Positions 36,487-49,552 of a stretch of DNA of 64,000 nt are shown here, in pieces. How positions within the stretch are numbered: position 1 is the first letter of the stretch; each line of letters begins with the position of its first letter. A program made the translations under genes and the position numbers. This DNA is from Gymnopilus junonius. Its lineage: Eukaryota; Basidiomycota; Agaricomycetes; Agaricales; Galerinaceae. Below the pieces are notes generated by a model. It was given only the letters and a program-made list of their open reading frames with translations, was not told the origin of the DNA and did not search any database. Where the stretch lies: positions 62,001-126,000 of the forward strand of contig JADNYJ010000119.1 in assembly GCA_015501075.1 (NCBI GenBank), given 5' to 3'.

Positions 36487-36963
36487 TTGATCTTAAAATC
36501 CTGTAGCCCGTCGTTCACCTCTACTGTCATCAGAGCTTTCTGGACTGCAAAGCGCCGGGATCTGATGATTAAGGTAATATTTGACAGCGATATACCTTGG
36601 AGGAACACCCTCGTCAAGAAATGGCATTTTGCATCCATTTTGGAGACTTTGCCATTCAGAGATCACCATGGTCCCCATCCCGTCCTACAAGTTGACATCA
36701 TTTTCAAGATCGACAGTATGGAGAGCTTTAAAGCTTATTTCCCGGTATTCCAATGGGCTGAGCTCGCCGAAGTCCTGGAGGATGACCTGATGTCGAAGTA
36801 TATCAAGAACATCGAATTTTTTATTAAACAAAATGTGGGATTTTACTACCGCGAATCAGAAGCATTTAACGACATTGCCACGTCCGATTTGAATAATATG
36901 GTGGATAGCGATGAGGGTCTGAAGGCTTGGAGCCAGAGGGGCGGTCTGATGTATGGTGTTTGA
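36487..36963 (+). pseudogene. C-terminal fragment of an LRR-type F-box gene
   Basis: A 158-codon frame contains LPFRDHHGPHPVLQVDIIFK, which matches LPFREYHSPRPRLQVDITF in the decayed F-box gene at 59871-61244 (minus strand), and the end (SEAFNDIATSDLNNMVDSDE) is roughly alignable too. No F-box or LRR part is joined upstream; the preceding 400 nt belong to D4 and unrelated sequence. It therefore looks like a truncated gene, although transcription of this piece cannot be excluded. Confidence 0.6.
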
Positions 36964-37068
36964 GATTTTATACCTTGTAAATGACCCAATGGACTACGGC
37001 ATATTTCAATGGACAGTATACAGTGTTCTACATAGTACAGTTGGCGTACAAATTATAGAATAGCTATT

Positions 37069-37640
37069 TTATGTTTTTGAATTCACTTTGCGAGAAATTT
37101 GGCCTCTTCGGATCTCCAGAATCACACACATATTCTTACTGCAATTCATCCACCCATCCGCCATGTCCAGAAAGTCGCAGTTATGCTCCGGATTTTCTCC
37201 GATATCCAAAACTTTGATGGGAATGTCTTGGTCCTTTCTCAGAGTGTAAAACCTCCAGAATATGGGTGGGAATCCATAGTTGGCTGTGTATCCCGGTAGT
37301 CGCAAGGTGTGAAGTCAAGGGAAGGATAAATTGTTACTTCCAGCTCAAATATCTTCATGGTTATTGAGGGGTTTCAATCCAATCCACACCATATCCAGTA
37401 TTTCCACTGCTGGTAATGCCACGATCTGATCAAGATAGCGACATTGGTCCATTTTTCAAAGTTGTCCCATTGTGTTATTTCAAAGACGAGTTCCCTGATG
37501 CTGGATAGGTTGTATTTTAGAAATGGAGCCAAAAAATATGAGCTATCGATTCCTTAGGGCCATCTCAAGACAGTAGCCAAATTGACAGAGAAGTATTTTG
37601 CAGGCTCCGACCTTAGGACCAGAAGAGGGTACTTGACTTG
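37069..37640 (-). pseudogene. Internal fragment of an F-box/LRR-type gene
   Basis: On the minus strand, segments readable as IRELVFEITQWDNFEKW, QIVALPAVEILDMVWIGL and, after a stop and frame change, FWRFYTLRKDQDIPIKVLDI have the rhythm of fungal F-box/LRR proteins. About 120 nt at 37083-37210 also match 58330-58480 in reverse complement. The frame is broken more than once and no start or F-box is found. Confidence 0.5.
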
Positions 37641-37753
37641 GGTCCAGGAGAGCTTAAGGTAAAAATTTAAATTTGGTATAATTATGATCAACATTGATGA
37701 GGCTCTCCAGAAAGAGAAGTACATCTCCGAATATCGAACTAAGACTTTTAATT

Positions 37754-37836
37754 AATTATGCAGAGCCCCATGGACTTGAGGAAGATTTCGCCAGGGGTCG
37801 GGCAATGCGCAATGCGGATAAGTGCGGGCTGTACTA
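37754..37836 (+). repeat. Direct repeat of about 85 bp, copy 2
   Basis: Second copy of the repeat at 31961-32048, followed by the matching segment at 37855-37920. Confidence 0.75.
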
Positions 37837-38359
37837 GACCTACATGTTGAGAGGACATCGGTTACAAGCCATACTCAGTATGATCGAAGTCGAAGTAATC
37901 CGCTCGCAGTTCGGAGAAAAATTAGTAGCTGAACCCAGACCCGAGAGAGTGCGGTCGCACCCTGGAAAGTAAGGTTGACAACAAAGTCGAGCCCAAGCAG
38001 TGAACACATGACCATCCATGAAACCTCCCAGACCAACGACCCATCGTCGTCCGCATGCAGATTGAAGTTCGGAGACAAAGGACGTACGTCGGACCACTGA
38101 TCCCAGATTGTTCAAGTCTAAGTATGCTCCAGTTAACGGTGCAGTAGAAGTTCAGGATTTTAACGAAACTGTGATTGGGTCTTTTCATCACATGCAGGAG
38201 GCAAACATCAGGGGGAATGACTGGACCGTGATTGAAGCAGCTTGCCGCCCGTCGAATTCGACAAGTCCATGACTCGGCATGATGTCATTCACTCGGGGCT
38301 ATGACCGACCGTAATTTCTTTTGCCTGATTTACAGGGATTTACACCCACGGGAAAGGTA

Positions 38360-39800
38360 TCAGCGTTGCCCAAGACACCAGAGCTTGGCTACACGCAGTG
38401 CACGATAGTGATTTTTTCGACTGGGTATGTATCTAAGCGACAGCTTGACAATGAATCGAGAGCGGTGTTGTAAAGGAAATCAGTTTAGCTCACTGAGTAC
38501 GTATTTTTCACTCTGTGTTGCTTATTGATGATCAATGTTTCAACGGCTTGTATTATTTAAAGGCCGGTTGGTTGGACGCGCTCCACGGCAGAAGCAAGGC
38601 AGTGCACGTAGTTTCGAACTGACAACTCGTATTTCGTTTAAAGTTCAGAGGTGCAACCTGGAGCAGATCCTGTCAATCCTTTGAAGCTGGTCTTCAGTCC
38701 CCCCTCACCTCAGACGCTGGACGTCGTTGCCTATAACAATGTCGCGAGCTGGTCTCTTGCTAACCCTCATCTTCACTGCCTTTATCGGTCTGGTGGCCTG
38801 TGCACCTGTACCGGAACGTTTGTCAAAGTGAGCGCACCTTAACAGAGGCTCCATGCGACACTCATGAGGTCTCTTGAATAGTCTGGTTGAACGTTATGAC
38901 AACCCTGCCAATAATCTTATTACTCGATCGTTAGGTGTATCCGAAGAGGCGGTATATTTCAAGGTAAGGTTGGGTCACCTTCAATAAAGAGGATGAGGGT
39001 GTCGACCTGGAATGTGCTCATACAGCGTGAATATCTTCCCGAGCTCGAAGGTCGAGACCTTGACCTAGATTTCAATCAATACTTCAAAGTGCGTCGCTAA
39101 ACCCTTCCCGGCCATCAATAAATGCTCAATTGTTGCTGTAGCGCGAGTACGACTTTGTCATGTTTGATGAACGTGATTTCGACGATATGGAACATGAATT
39201 CGCGAAAGTAAGTCTCGACTCTTTCAATTCTTCAGCTGAGGTCGGTAACTAATATATCGAACTCAGCGGGAAGTCCAGGAGCTTGAGAGACGCAATATCT
39301 TCAAGAAAATAGGGCATGCTTTCAGGCACGCATTCCACAAAATCAAGGACGGCTTCAAAAAGGTAGGGCACGCCATCGCCCACGTTGCCAAGAAGGCTGT
39401 CCATGGTATCGTCCACGTCGCGAAGAAAGTAGGACATTTCATCAAAACCACTGGGGCCAAGATCGCGAAATTCGGTCTTAAAGTCGTTGCAGCCGCGGCG
39501 TCCGTTGCCAGCAAAGTCGTCAAGTTCATTCCTGGCGTCGGTACCGCCGCTGGTATGGCTCTGAAGGGAGTATCAATGGGAGCCAACAAAGCGTCCGATA
39601 AGATTCACGCCAACCTTGGAAAACTAGGGAAGATCTCCAAGGGTCTCGACCACGTTATTAATCCTCTCGGTATGTGCCATAATGATGTCGCGAGGAATCA
39701 GTCATTCATCGATTTTGCATGAATATAGGCTCTGCGGTAAAGCACATGGGGAAGGGTGGGAAGGTGCTCAGCGCCCTCTTTTGAGCAAATCGATATATAT
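38360..39800 (+). repeat. Direct segmental duplication, copy 2 (D2 locus)
   Basis: Same-orientation copy of 21840-23290, including the upstream region and six exons of the D gene. Confidence 0.85.
38739..39784 (+). CDS. Secreted cationic amphipathic proprotein D2, possibly broken at the first splice
   Basis: By comparison with D1 the exons are 38739-38827 (signal peptide, MSRAGLLLTLIFTAFIGLVA), about 38867-38963, 39026-39088, 39142-39207, 39267-39669 and 39729-39784. The Lys-Arg pairs at exon junctions 2/3, 3/4 and 4/5, the basic region (KKIGHAFRHAF, KKVGHFIKTTGAK) and the KHMGKGGK tail are all kept. At the first intron, the acceptor CTCAG of D1 reads CTCATG here, and every nearby AG leads to a stop or the wrong frame. 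Exons 2-6 are open and conserved with D1, so the damage is recent, a different splice is used, or there is a sequence error. Confidence 0.65.
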
Positions 39801-40479
39801 CAATTTCGTGTACAATAGCAAGACGTTGACTACGAACGTTAAATTCAAGCCGAAAGTACTAGTGTGCCTAGTTCAATGAACTGTGGACGGGAATAAGGTG
39901 TGCTCAGCTCTGTTGGGGATAAAGGATCAATGCAAAAAGTAGAATGAAACTGATTAACGCCAAGTTCCAAATTCCGTAAATCATCTCTACAGACGCGCCA
40001 TGAGAACCCGGAAAGGAAGATTGAGAACACAAAAGTAACCTTGTAGTAATCGACCTCCGTCACCTACTTTCGTCAAGCTAGATGCAAATGAGAATGAATT
40101 TATGCAGCAACCAGAAATTTCGTCCATAGAAGGTCAAAAGTTGATTCGCAGTGTTCATGGTGGCCATAGTTCTGGCAGGCGACCATGTAGGCAATCCGAG
40201 AAGATAACTGAAGCAAAGAGCGACGACAATGTGTCGGAGTCATCTAGAGAAAGTAGGAGCTGGTCTGCAGAAAAGTTGCTTGACGCGTCGTCTAGTGTTA
40301 AGTAAATAGATGCGGTGAAGCTGTGAACGGTGACGATCGGTAAAGACGGGCCAGGCGAACATCGCCTACGAAGGCACCCTCATGGCAGACACATAGTCTC
40401 CTTTGATTTGAGTCAATTGATTGGGAAGCCGATGACAGGGAGAAAGTCGACAGCTCATCATGCTCCGTCTTGAGAAAGA
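39785..40479. other. Gene-free stretch
   Basis: Only short frames without features. A 67-codon frame at 40102-40305 has no similarity to anything else in the window. Confidence 0.5.
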
Positions 40480-42850
40480 CCAGGAAAATCTGTAAACCAA
40501 TACGCCCACCCTACTGGATGTTCAAAACCCTCCCTCCACTGGGCATAGCCCGCGAAGGAGCAACGCCAAGGACCACCTCAAGGCCCAGACAACTCGGGTC
40601 TAAATCTTCACCCAACAGCCGCAGAACCAGGAAACGGATCAATGTCATAGATAGAAACCTGCAACTCGAGCCAAGTACCCTCTTCAGCCACGCCCTCTCC
40701 CGACCCTCTAGCCCACTGTCAGCTACCCTTAACCGACTTTGTCTTCAGAAATGACCGTTGACATCATTTTCAAGCACTTCAACAATGCTCAGTTCACCAG
40801 CACCGGCGACAGCAACAACACAAACATGCAAGTTACCTTGCCATTCCGAATGTCCTCGCCAACCGCCGCATGGTACAGCGTGTTCCGAAATGCCGAACCC
40901 TTTGTCAAGGCCAATCAAGCTAAAGATGAGATGAAGAGATGACCGTCTGGATCTTCATAGATATGTCGGAGTAGGAAGAGGAAATAGGTGTAGCATGGGA
41001 AGGCTTTGACCGTGATAAATCGGTGACGTTGGCACCGACACCGCCTCATTCAACATCGGCTTTGTAACAGAGAAGGCGGAGCGGAGAACTGCGATCATGG
41101 AAGCCGTAGGAGGGTTGAGAGGGGTAGATATGGTAGATACTAGCAATAGAAATCGGCCTTAAGAGCACCCATGCCCATGTCCGCCGTTTGCCACGTCAGA
41201 GGAAAGGCAGGCTCCTCCGCGCATGCAGAACAGCATTTTGAGGGTAAATCTCAAAATGAAACGCGTCCTTGAAAGAGCTTGACGACCTGCATCATGAAGG
41301 GAGCGAACGAAAAGGATGAAGTGGCGCATTAGCAAAACCTTGGATGCCTGCCGTCTTGACCAGCGAAGTTATGAACGACGAATGTTGAGGGCCTGGATTT
41401 GAAGCTAGAGCGCTGGAGTTCAAGGCTCCCAACACCATTTCCATCGTTCTTCATCTCCACCCCGCATTCTCCATTCCCTACCCTCCAACTCCCTTCCACG
41501 TCCCCTCCTTAACTGAACACTGGACACTGTGACAGTCACGCATCACGCGTCATTCAAAGCGAAGAGAGCCCTCGTAGTCATTACCTGTACTCGAGCAGCC
41601 GTGTCAGGCAGGTTCTCTAAACTCCGGGTGATGATGCAACTGCACCAATACGTCCCGATGAATGAAAAAAAAGGGCAGAAAAACATCCAGAGGGATGTGT
41701 AAGTGAAGCAATGCGATCTTGATCGATTGATGTTGGATAGGTGGGTGTTGGATAAGGGGCATGCGCCTCGCGAAATTCAAGACAAGTGGTCCATGCTGGG
41801 CGATGACACCTCGAGCGCATCGGAGAGCAGTGGAATCGTGTTGGCATTACAGGGAAAACGTCCTGTCCGTCCAAAGTTCCTCCTTGTCTGTGAACAGACC
41901 ATGGATATGGGCCGACCGCACTAGTAGAGCAGAATCCCCACTCAAGCACGCCCCATCGTCCTCCATTGACACTGGTACCGCCTCTAGCTCAAAGCTAGTC
42001 CGTGAAGACCTCAAGGCCAGATGAAGGAGCCTAAATACGTGGAGAGAAGGAAGGTGGATGGCTGCGGAATTTGATCATCGAAATTGAAATACCAATCTTG
42101 AAGCTTTGGAGCTGGAAGGTCGAAGTGTCTGGCGAAGCTACGTTTCCCGAGGTATTACGTGTAAGGCGTTCCTAACCGGGACCCAAATAACAGGGCCTAA
42201 GCAGTAGGATGTCGAGATTGATAGAGGTTGCGCCCTTTGACAACGATGTTGAAATTCTGTCAACGTTGCGTTGAGCCCAAGTCCGAGTTGGAATTTGGAG
42301 GTCCTTAATGCGTAGGTGGAGGAACATCTACGCCGACCGACGTGATCCTAATCAGTCTTGACCTTGTCTCGAAGTAGTCCTTCGTCCTTCACCAGCAGCC
42401 CGAGCTGAACGCTGTCGAGCGTTCAACAGGGTTGGCGTCATGCCATCGATACCTGGACCCAGACATCAACCGATTCCGACGCTGAGATCAAGAAGAGAAG
42501 AGCTGGAAGGGGTGACTTGATTCTGGGCCCCGGTGAATGGATGTTATACAGGTCGAGTGTTCCGAACCCAGATCTGAGGTGATAGGGGGGGCAGCCGGTC
42601 ACCCGGTCGAGGCTGGAGTTGAGTTCATGGCCTCTGAACATGTGGCTGAAATTGTCGTCGCCTTGCTCAAGCTCAAGCTCAAGTTGAACAAATATGAGGC
42701 ACCGATGCCAGCGGTGTGTTGAGGAGACGAGCAACCTCCGAGAGGTCGATGGAAGGCCGACCGGGCTGTCATACCATACGGCAGGAAAAGATAGCGAGGA
42801 TGTGAGGTCTGCAGTGTTTGATCTTCGGTAATTCGCATTTCACAGGGAGT
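40480..42850 (-). repeat. Decayed repeat R4, straddling the inner end of the right arm
   Basis: 41968-42850 is the mirror of R3. 40480-41967 is outside the inverted repeat but matches 50300-51600 in the same direction, including the segment near 41130-41230 with CGTCAGAGGAAAGGCAGGCT and the segment near 41440-41545. So the R unit existed here in tandem before or besides the palindrome. Confidence 0.6.
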
Positions 42851-45502
42851 TCACTGATTAAGAAAACGAAACAGTGTAAGCTAAAAAAACAAACGGAAGA
42901 TGGAACATATTGGGCTCAAACCTTCATTCAGAGATAATTTCAGTACACTGAAAAGACGACAAAAGAGTCTTATTCATTTGTGCTTGAAGCTGAATAGAAG
43001 GTTAAACAAAATTTCAAGTTGTCTAAAGCGGAAATACTTACCTTAAAACTGTAACCATTTCCGCCCAGAAGAAATAAGAGCTCCGTACGACAGTTTCAAA
43101 GGAGACAGGACCTTCATTGTCGAATCGAAATAAAGACGAGGAAGAAAAGAGTTGGAAAAGAGTCAAGGGCGAGAATAGCCGATAGCCGGCGGAAAAATCG
43201 AATTACATAAGGAATTAACAGAAAAATTTGGACGCCAGAAATAGTCCCGTGCCTTTTCTTTTCCTTTCCACAATGTACGCGACATGCTCGTCATATCCTA
43301 GTTCAATTTATAGGCGAACTACCTTCTTCCATGCCCTCTGAAACCAAGTCAGTGGACTGGGTTTAATATTGAACGCGTACAACTGCAGCAGTGGAGTCAG
43401 GACTCAGGCAGCGGACTCTATGGCTTTGCTTTCGCTATAATATTTCCTTACACTTCCGCCCTCTTCCAATCGGCATCCTTCTTTTGTTCAGGAAAAAATC
43501 TGCTGGATCTTTGCTATTGCCAGTCCAAAGCGACGCGTCGTACAGTACTGTTGCCTCCCGACCCAGGACATACCGATGAAACTCTCGACATGAACGTGGT
43601 CGAATGCGATAGTGACAATTGTACTTATGAAGTGGCATGCGTTCCTCGTGAGGGCTTACTCACTTTCTGCTTTATTCTAAGCTCCATGAAGATCGCCACC
43701 CACCTCTTTCCCATGTTCATGTTGTCTTGAATTGTGAGTCTCATCTCACGTTTCTTCCAAGATCTTTCAAGTTCGTATTAACCCTTTGGTCTCTTCCGCA
43801 GACCGTCAGAACACCAGAGCACTCAATAACACATTTTCCAGGGAGACCACCAATTGACCTAGCTCAAGCAACGTATTGTGTGGTATAATCATTTTCTTGA
43901 GAGTGTTTTTCCCTTCTGAGAGGGGGAAGCCTGTCCGCTCTAATGTATGGTACAACATATGACTACCCAGCTATCGTCTCGGCCTGGCCAAGTTTTCAGG
44001 GCAGTAGCACAATGCGAAAAGTAAAGCTATGCAGCACATATCCTTTGTACCATCTAATTCACTTACCTTGTATTCTTTTCTTTCCAGACGGCGGATAACG
44101 CTAATTCATAGTCTATTTCCTCAGTTCCATTAGATGATCTGGTATCTCAAAAATGTCATCTCACTTATTACTCGCTTTCTTACTACTTCCAACCCATCAA
44201 GTTCTTTGCATTATACAATGCCAATTTCGTGTCAAGGTATATTTTGACTGTTGACTTTACCTTGAACATCTGAAAGGGTGAACTCTGCGACTCTAACACG
44301 GGCACTTCGCCTGTGCCATTCTGTGATCAATAGCTTCTGCTTGGAGAATGTGTGATGTAAGTCGTACATACCACTATCTTCCTCTTGGTTTCTTTCGTTG
44401 ATGGTTGAGCCCTTTTCTTCAGCCGTACTTTAGGTTGTCTTTGCCAACTAACTCTAGCGTGTATCAAATGATTTCCTACATCGATCGCCCTTCGCCGGAG
44501 ATTGCGTTATGCCGAACAGACCAAATAACACGTTTTCATCTCCATGTTGGTAGCAGAAGACATCTCCTTCCGTTTTCTGTGCGCCCAATAAGACGGAAGG
44601 AGATATGAAATTTATCCTCATTTGCCTGTGATGACGATCGAGACCTGACGTGCCACTGCAAGGGTTATTTCCTGCGAGTTCGACACGACTTCAGGTGCTC
44701 CAAATCCTCGGGTATGTATTATTTTATTGATTCCATTAATTCAACTTGTAGTTGATCCACAGCTTACCTCGATCGCTACTACACTGAGGGTCCCGAATAT
44801 GATTTTCCCATTTGATCACGATGGACGCCACGCACCGCCCTAAATTTAGAAACGCTACAACCGACCTTCGACATCTGACATGCATTCAGGGTTTTTTTTT
44901 CTTGGAAGAACGGCAATCCGATAACGACAACTAGTAGTGCTGACCTAGCAAGTATGGAATCTCGGTAAAGTGAATAGAGAGTCATATATTAGATCTCAAT
45001 CTCACGTCGCTTGGCGGTAGGCTGCATTTGCGGGCAGCATGGATGCCTGCTGAAGCTCAAAGAAAGAGAAAAACAACGAAGGACGGCTAACAGTAACCAA
45101 GGCTCGTGTTCTTGCAATTATTGTCATTTCAAGCACAAACCAATTACCTCAATGAATTTGAAGCCAATTGGGGAACAACAACGTTGTGAATTCAGACGCT
45201 CGTGAAAGCATTTCGGGGTGCTGATCTCTAGCAATTCAACTCGGATATATACAAATCTTTTCAGAAAACGGAAAGGGGGACCAGTAGAATGGAGGACCCG
45301 GGTGCAGGCGACTAGCAGCGCGGTGGCATGATGCTTTTTATTTTCGCAGAAGCCCGAGGCAGTGCCTTAATTGGGCCGTTGTTGATTGTTCGACAAAATA
45401 GGCGTTCATCTAATTCTCTCTGTTGATCCCCGTCACCAGCCTTTCTGCTTGCAGTGCCAACCATCGTACCTTTCGACGCTTACAATACCTACCTCCACAA
45501 CT
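42851..45502. other. Mirror of 17055-20770 without the transposon
   Basis: 42851-43205 pairs with 20361-20760 and 43210-45502 with 17055-19357. The empty transposon site lies near 43206-43210. 43480-44610 holds the unassigned block with weak splice-like structure. 44780-45400 is the family-A upstream block. Confidence 0.6.
44813..44833 (-). promoter_or_regulatory. Conserved 21-mer upstream of A3-right
   Basis: Reverse complement of the 21-mer at 17725-17745, about 670 nt upstream of the A3-right start, in the same orientation relative to the gene. Confidence 0.45.
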
Positions 45503-47177
45503 ATGTCTCGGTACGATCTGTATAGCAATGTTGGCCACCACAACAACGCACACGGTGGTACCTCAAACCAACGTACACCTCCACAGAACACTTTTGGACA
45601 AGGCTTGTTTTTTCCTGTGTTATGCTTTATAGATTTCCTGATTACGATCTCATCAGATGTTTCTCCCGCAGCGCGACAAGACGAGGCGATCTTTTTTTCT
45701 CCACTGTTTTCATTCATGCACAATGCAATGAGCATGGATCCTTCTTCTTTGCAGCCGAACCAACCCCTCGTGTCTAGCACATCGGCCTCTAGTTCAACGA
45801 AGAAAATTGTACCCCCAGAATTCGGTAAAAACTGGGGTCAATCATGCCGAGACAAGACCGATATCCATTCCATTCTACCATCATCATCCGCACGCAATCA
45901 ACCATTCCTCTCCGCCACTGTGGATATTAACCAACTACCTATATCGCAGGTATTTGGCATCAAGTGGACCCCAAGAGCCAAGAAACGTGGAAATGGGGAT
46001 GCGCCAGGTAACTTCTTTCCATGTTTCTTAGCGTCATGATTATCCTGAACAGTTTGAGTAGGTACTGATTCTACAAAGCAGCATATGACCTCTGCTGTAA
46101 ACGGCGCATCCCGGAAGGATACAGTGGCGCCTACACCAAATCCTCAACCAGGCGGACCAATTCGTTATCATGAACAGAGCCGACATGTTTTGCGACCTGT
46201 CTCTCCGCGCCTCATGCCAAGAAATCAATATCCCCAGTCACCATCTCCTCCGTCTGAATGCATGCGTCCAGTGCCTGTTCCATTTACTCACATTCCACTT
46301 CCGACATTCCCAGGTTGGAGTCCGCAACCTCAAGTCCAACCAGCCATGAACTCGGCACCAATGAACTTGCAGCCAATGACGGCCTCGCAGCCTTCACCCC
46401 AAAGGCCCTCCAGCCACCACCTCAGTCCTCGGGACTATAGTTCTAACCTCCATCAAGGAGAGTTAGCACACCAAACATTAAAATGCCACTGGTTGCTTCA
46501 AACTGGTTGGCAAACCAGCTCGCAACAAGTCGAGCGAAATCAATTTCGCGCTGGAGATCCCAGTGGAAGGTATGTGGAATGGTGTTCTACCTCTCGAAAA
46601 GAAGACTAAAACTCAGGTTATTTGTGCCAGCAACTGGGAAGAGTATGAACCTCTTCATTATCCTGCGCAGAGAGGTGACGCAACTCGCAAGAGGAACTAC
46701 AATGCTGGCAGCCCTCCCCTTGATGTGGAAAATCAATCCCATGACCTTGATCCAGCCACGGCGACAGTTCCGCCTTCCAACATGGGAGTATCACCGTCAT
46801 CCTCATCTTCCACAACAGATCCCTTCTCCAGATCACCCGCCTCTTCCAACACTTCCGAGGAATTGGAAGATGGCTCTCAGTCCTTCCAGTTCGAGGCTGA
46901 TCACTGCGCAATTGAGTCACCCGACCTACCAACGAAATCTGAGAAAAGAAACCAAGGCAAGGATGTGGTTGGTGAGGCTAGCGATAGCGTGGTGGAGGAG
47001 GAACGGAGTCATGAGAATGAAGAGAGATATCCGGATCTGGATTCTTTTTGGCCACTGACTGGGATTCCGATGCCTTCCATACCACGTGAATTTTTCAAAG
47101 CAGGAAAGTCCATGTCGGAAGCTGAAATTCTGGCATTTGTTGAGGCAGAAACAAAAAGAATAGCCCTCGGTTTGTAG
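45503..47177 (+). CDS. Family-A protein A3, right copy
   Basis: Mirror copy of 15387-17054 with the same start (MSRYDLYSNVG), the same VPPEFGKNWG segment, GWQTSSQQ module and C-terminal FWPLTGIPMPSIPREFF motif. Differences are few and mostly single substitutions. One extra A near 46600 falls in the predicted third intron (46570-46616) and does not affect the protein. The gene converges on F-box gene C (stop at 47462). Function unknown. Confidence 0.72.
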
Positions 47178-47461
47178 CTCTTCTTTTCCTCTAGATAGTG
47201 AATTTGTTCTTCTTCCCCAACTCGCCTACTCGCCTATTGTTTAGACATATTTTATTTGGCTTGGGATGCTGCTTGAGAGAGCACTCGGTGCTTCATTGCA
47301 ATCCCAGATTTTTTCAGCTTCCTGCTCGAGATCGGTGGCGGTGGTGGCTTTGCGTCATACGCTACTCGACTAGGATGTACATACTTGCAATTCATATACC
47401 CAAGGCCCCCAGCCAAATTAATAAATTAGGCCCTCAGAAATCATACATGCAGTTTCCCTAT

Positions 47462-49552
47462 TTAATATTTATGAGATCGTCCTTTTGACTTGACAGTAAA
47501 TGTTACATTTCCCCAGCAATGGTGAATCTGCTTATGGGCAATCTAAATTCAAAGAGGCTAGTGTCAGCACATTGGGGAAAGATCGAAGAAAAAGATACAT
47601 ACCACCTCTGTCCATCCCATTGCTGGACCCTTTCCCCACTTGCACGTCGTGCACTTGATGCTAGGGTTTAAAAGATCCATGTCTGAAGCAGTCGTCGTTC
47701 GTGGATCCAACCCGCAAAGCCTCACAATTTCTGCCATAAACGTCATAGTTGCCGGATTGAACATGATGTCGCCCTCGTTCCAAGATGTGTTCTCAACAAC
47801 TTTGTTCAACTGAGGTTGAGAAGTAAAAAAAGTCCCATGATAATTTGCGCCATGCATCAGCACTTTCGGATACCTCAAAATCGACAAGGGTTTGGAATGG
47901 CGTTTGCAAATGGAACACTCGAAAGAAATAATGGCGAGGTGGAGGCCCTCTTTTTGGCGCAGCGCAGAACTTGGCAGGATAGTCTCAGAGCCGATTTCTT
48001 GATGCAATCTGAGCATTTTTTGAGTGGAAACTAGCACTTCATTCGTTTTCTGTTCCAGCCAATTCTGTGTGACTCGCGGGAGGAGATCAGATATGGCTTT
48101 GCAGCTTTGTTCGGAAAGGTCAGGGGTGTTACTGATGGTGATAATTTCATTGACACACGGGTCATCGGAAACGTCGACCACACTCGGATATATCGAATTT
48201 GGAGGGAGGGTGCGAATGAATGCCTCGAGAATGCTTTTTAGGACCGGAAAACATCCACGTAATAGCTTCGAGCGTTCTGTATCGAGGCGTTGCTGCTGCA
48301 AATTTTGCATAAGTTGATTGAGGGATGGTTCAAGATTGGAAAGATCTAGTGCATGTGAGGTGCGTGTATGTATCATATTGTACCAGCATGGATTTACCTT
48401 GATCTGTCAGCTCTTTCTGACAAGCTTTGATAATGACAGGCGAATTCCCTGGCCATGGAGCACACTTATTGAATTCATTTTCCCATCCTAGCTGGAAGAT
48501 GCGATTTATGATCCTGTGAAAATAAAGTAAAAGGTGGGCAAAATGGATAACCGGCATTTATTACCTTCCCCTTCGCTCTTCTTCTTGTCCGTACTTTCTT
48601 TCTTTGCACCAATCCATGTATGACTCCTTGTTCTGCTCTAACATTAGTGACCTCACTCATAGATAAGGATGGCGGAGATGGTACTCACTTCAGATATCAA
48701 TTTTCTTTCTTCAATCTTCACATCCACCCACTTCATTTTGTAAGCGGCTTGGCCGTATTGGTCTTTCCAAAGCCAGTCGGTATTTTTGTGATAGAGAGTA
48801 GTCCATCTACGTCCATCTCGCGCAAATGTCCACTTACTTTGGCGGACCTTAATAGTTGGGACATATGTTCTCAACCTTTCAAGACTGCCCAGATAGGACC
48901 TTTCCCATTTATTATTTGCGACATGGAAACTATGGCAATTATTGAATAAAATACTAAGCATCACTAAGTATTAAGATGACTAAATAACTCACTGTATCCT
49001 TAAACAAGTCGAACAAGTCCTACTGAAAGCAGGATAGCAGACGTAGATGACATCTCGCTGGCGCAGGCATGACTGATCGTCGATATTCAATAAACATCAA
49101 CCAAACTTGTAAAACCGAGTCAGACATCACCTGACAACGCTCATTGTTAAACATAAAATCGACATATTGCGGCTCGCTCAGACATGGCGGGAGGTCAGGC
49201 AAAGAGGGCACATTGGCACGAGACGCTTTCCAGATCCTTGATGAGGATTTGCTCATCAAGATGCTTCGAAAGCCTTGTGAGAGCTGAGCTAGATGTAAGA
49301 CACTGAGTGGGTCAAGGTGTTTGGTGATCTAAATTGGGCCAGCGGTGAGTACTGGTAGAAAGCGTGCATCCGAGTCATAAACTTACCCACCTCGTAAAAA
49401 ATGTCTTCTGGTACATCAGTTATTCGGCTAAGATGTTCATCATTCCTCGGACGCTTGTGAGCCGGAAAGTCAAAATCGGGCTGCGCTTCACGCTTCATTA
49501 CACCGGTGCCACTTGAATCCATTGAGTGTTCGTTGTCGTCGTTCAGGTCCAT
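47462..49552 (-). CDS. F-box protein C, right copy
   Basis: Mirror copy of 12997-15103 with the same eight-exon layout. The F-box reads IPEDILYE-like as VPEDIFYE, then HLDPLSVLHLAQLSQGF. The Cys-rich stretch and the C-terminal C-x2-C-W segment (CTTCKWGKGPAMGWTEV) are kept. Substitutions are scattered over the protein, but the frame is open and splice sites are kept, so both copies may be functional. It would act as a substrate receptor of an SCF ubiquitin ligase; the target is unknown. Confidence 0.83.
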
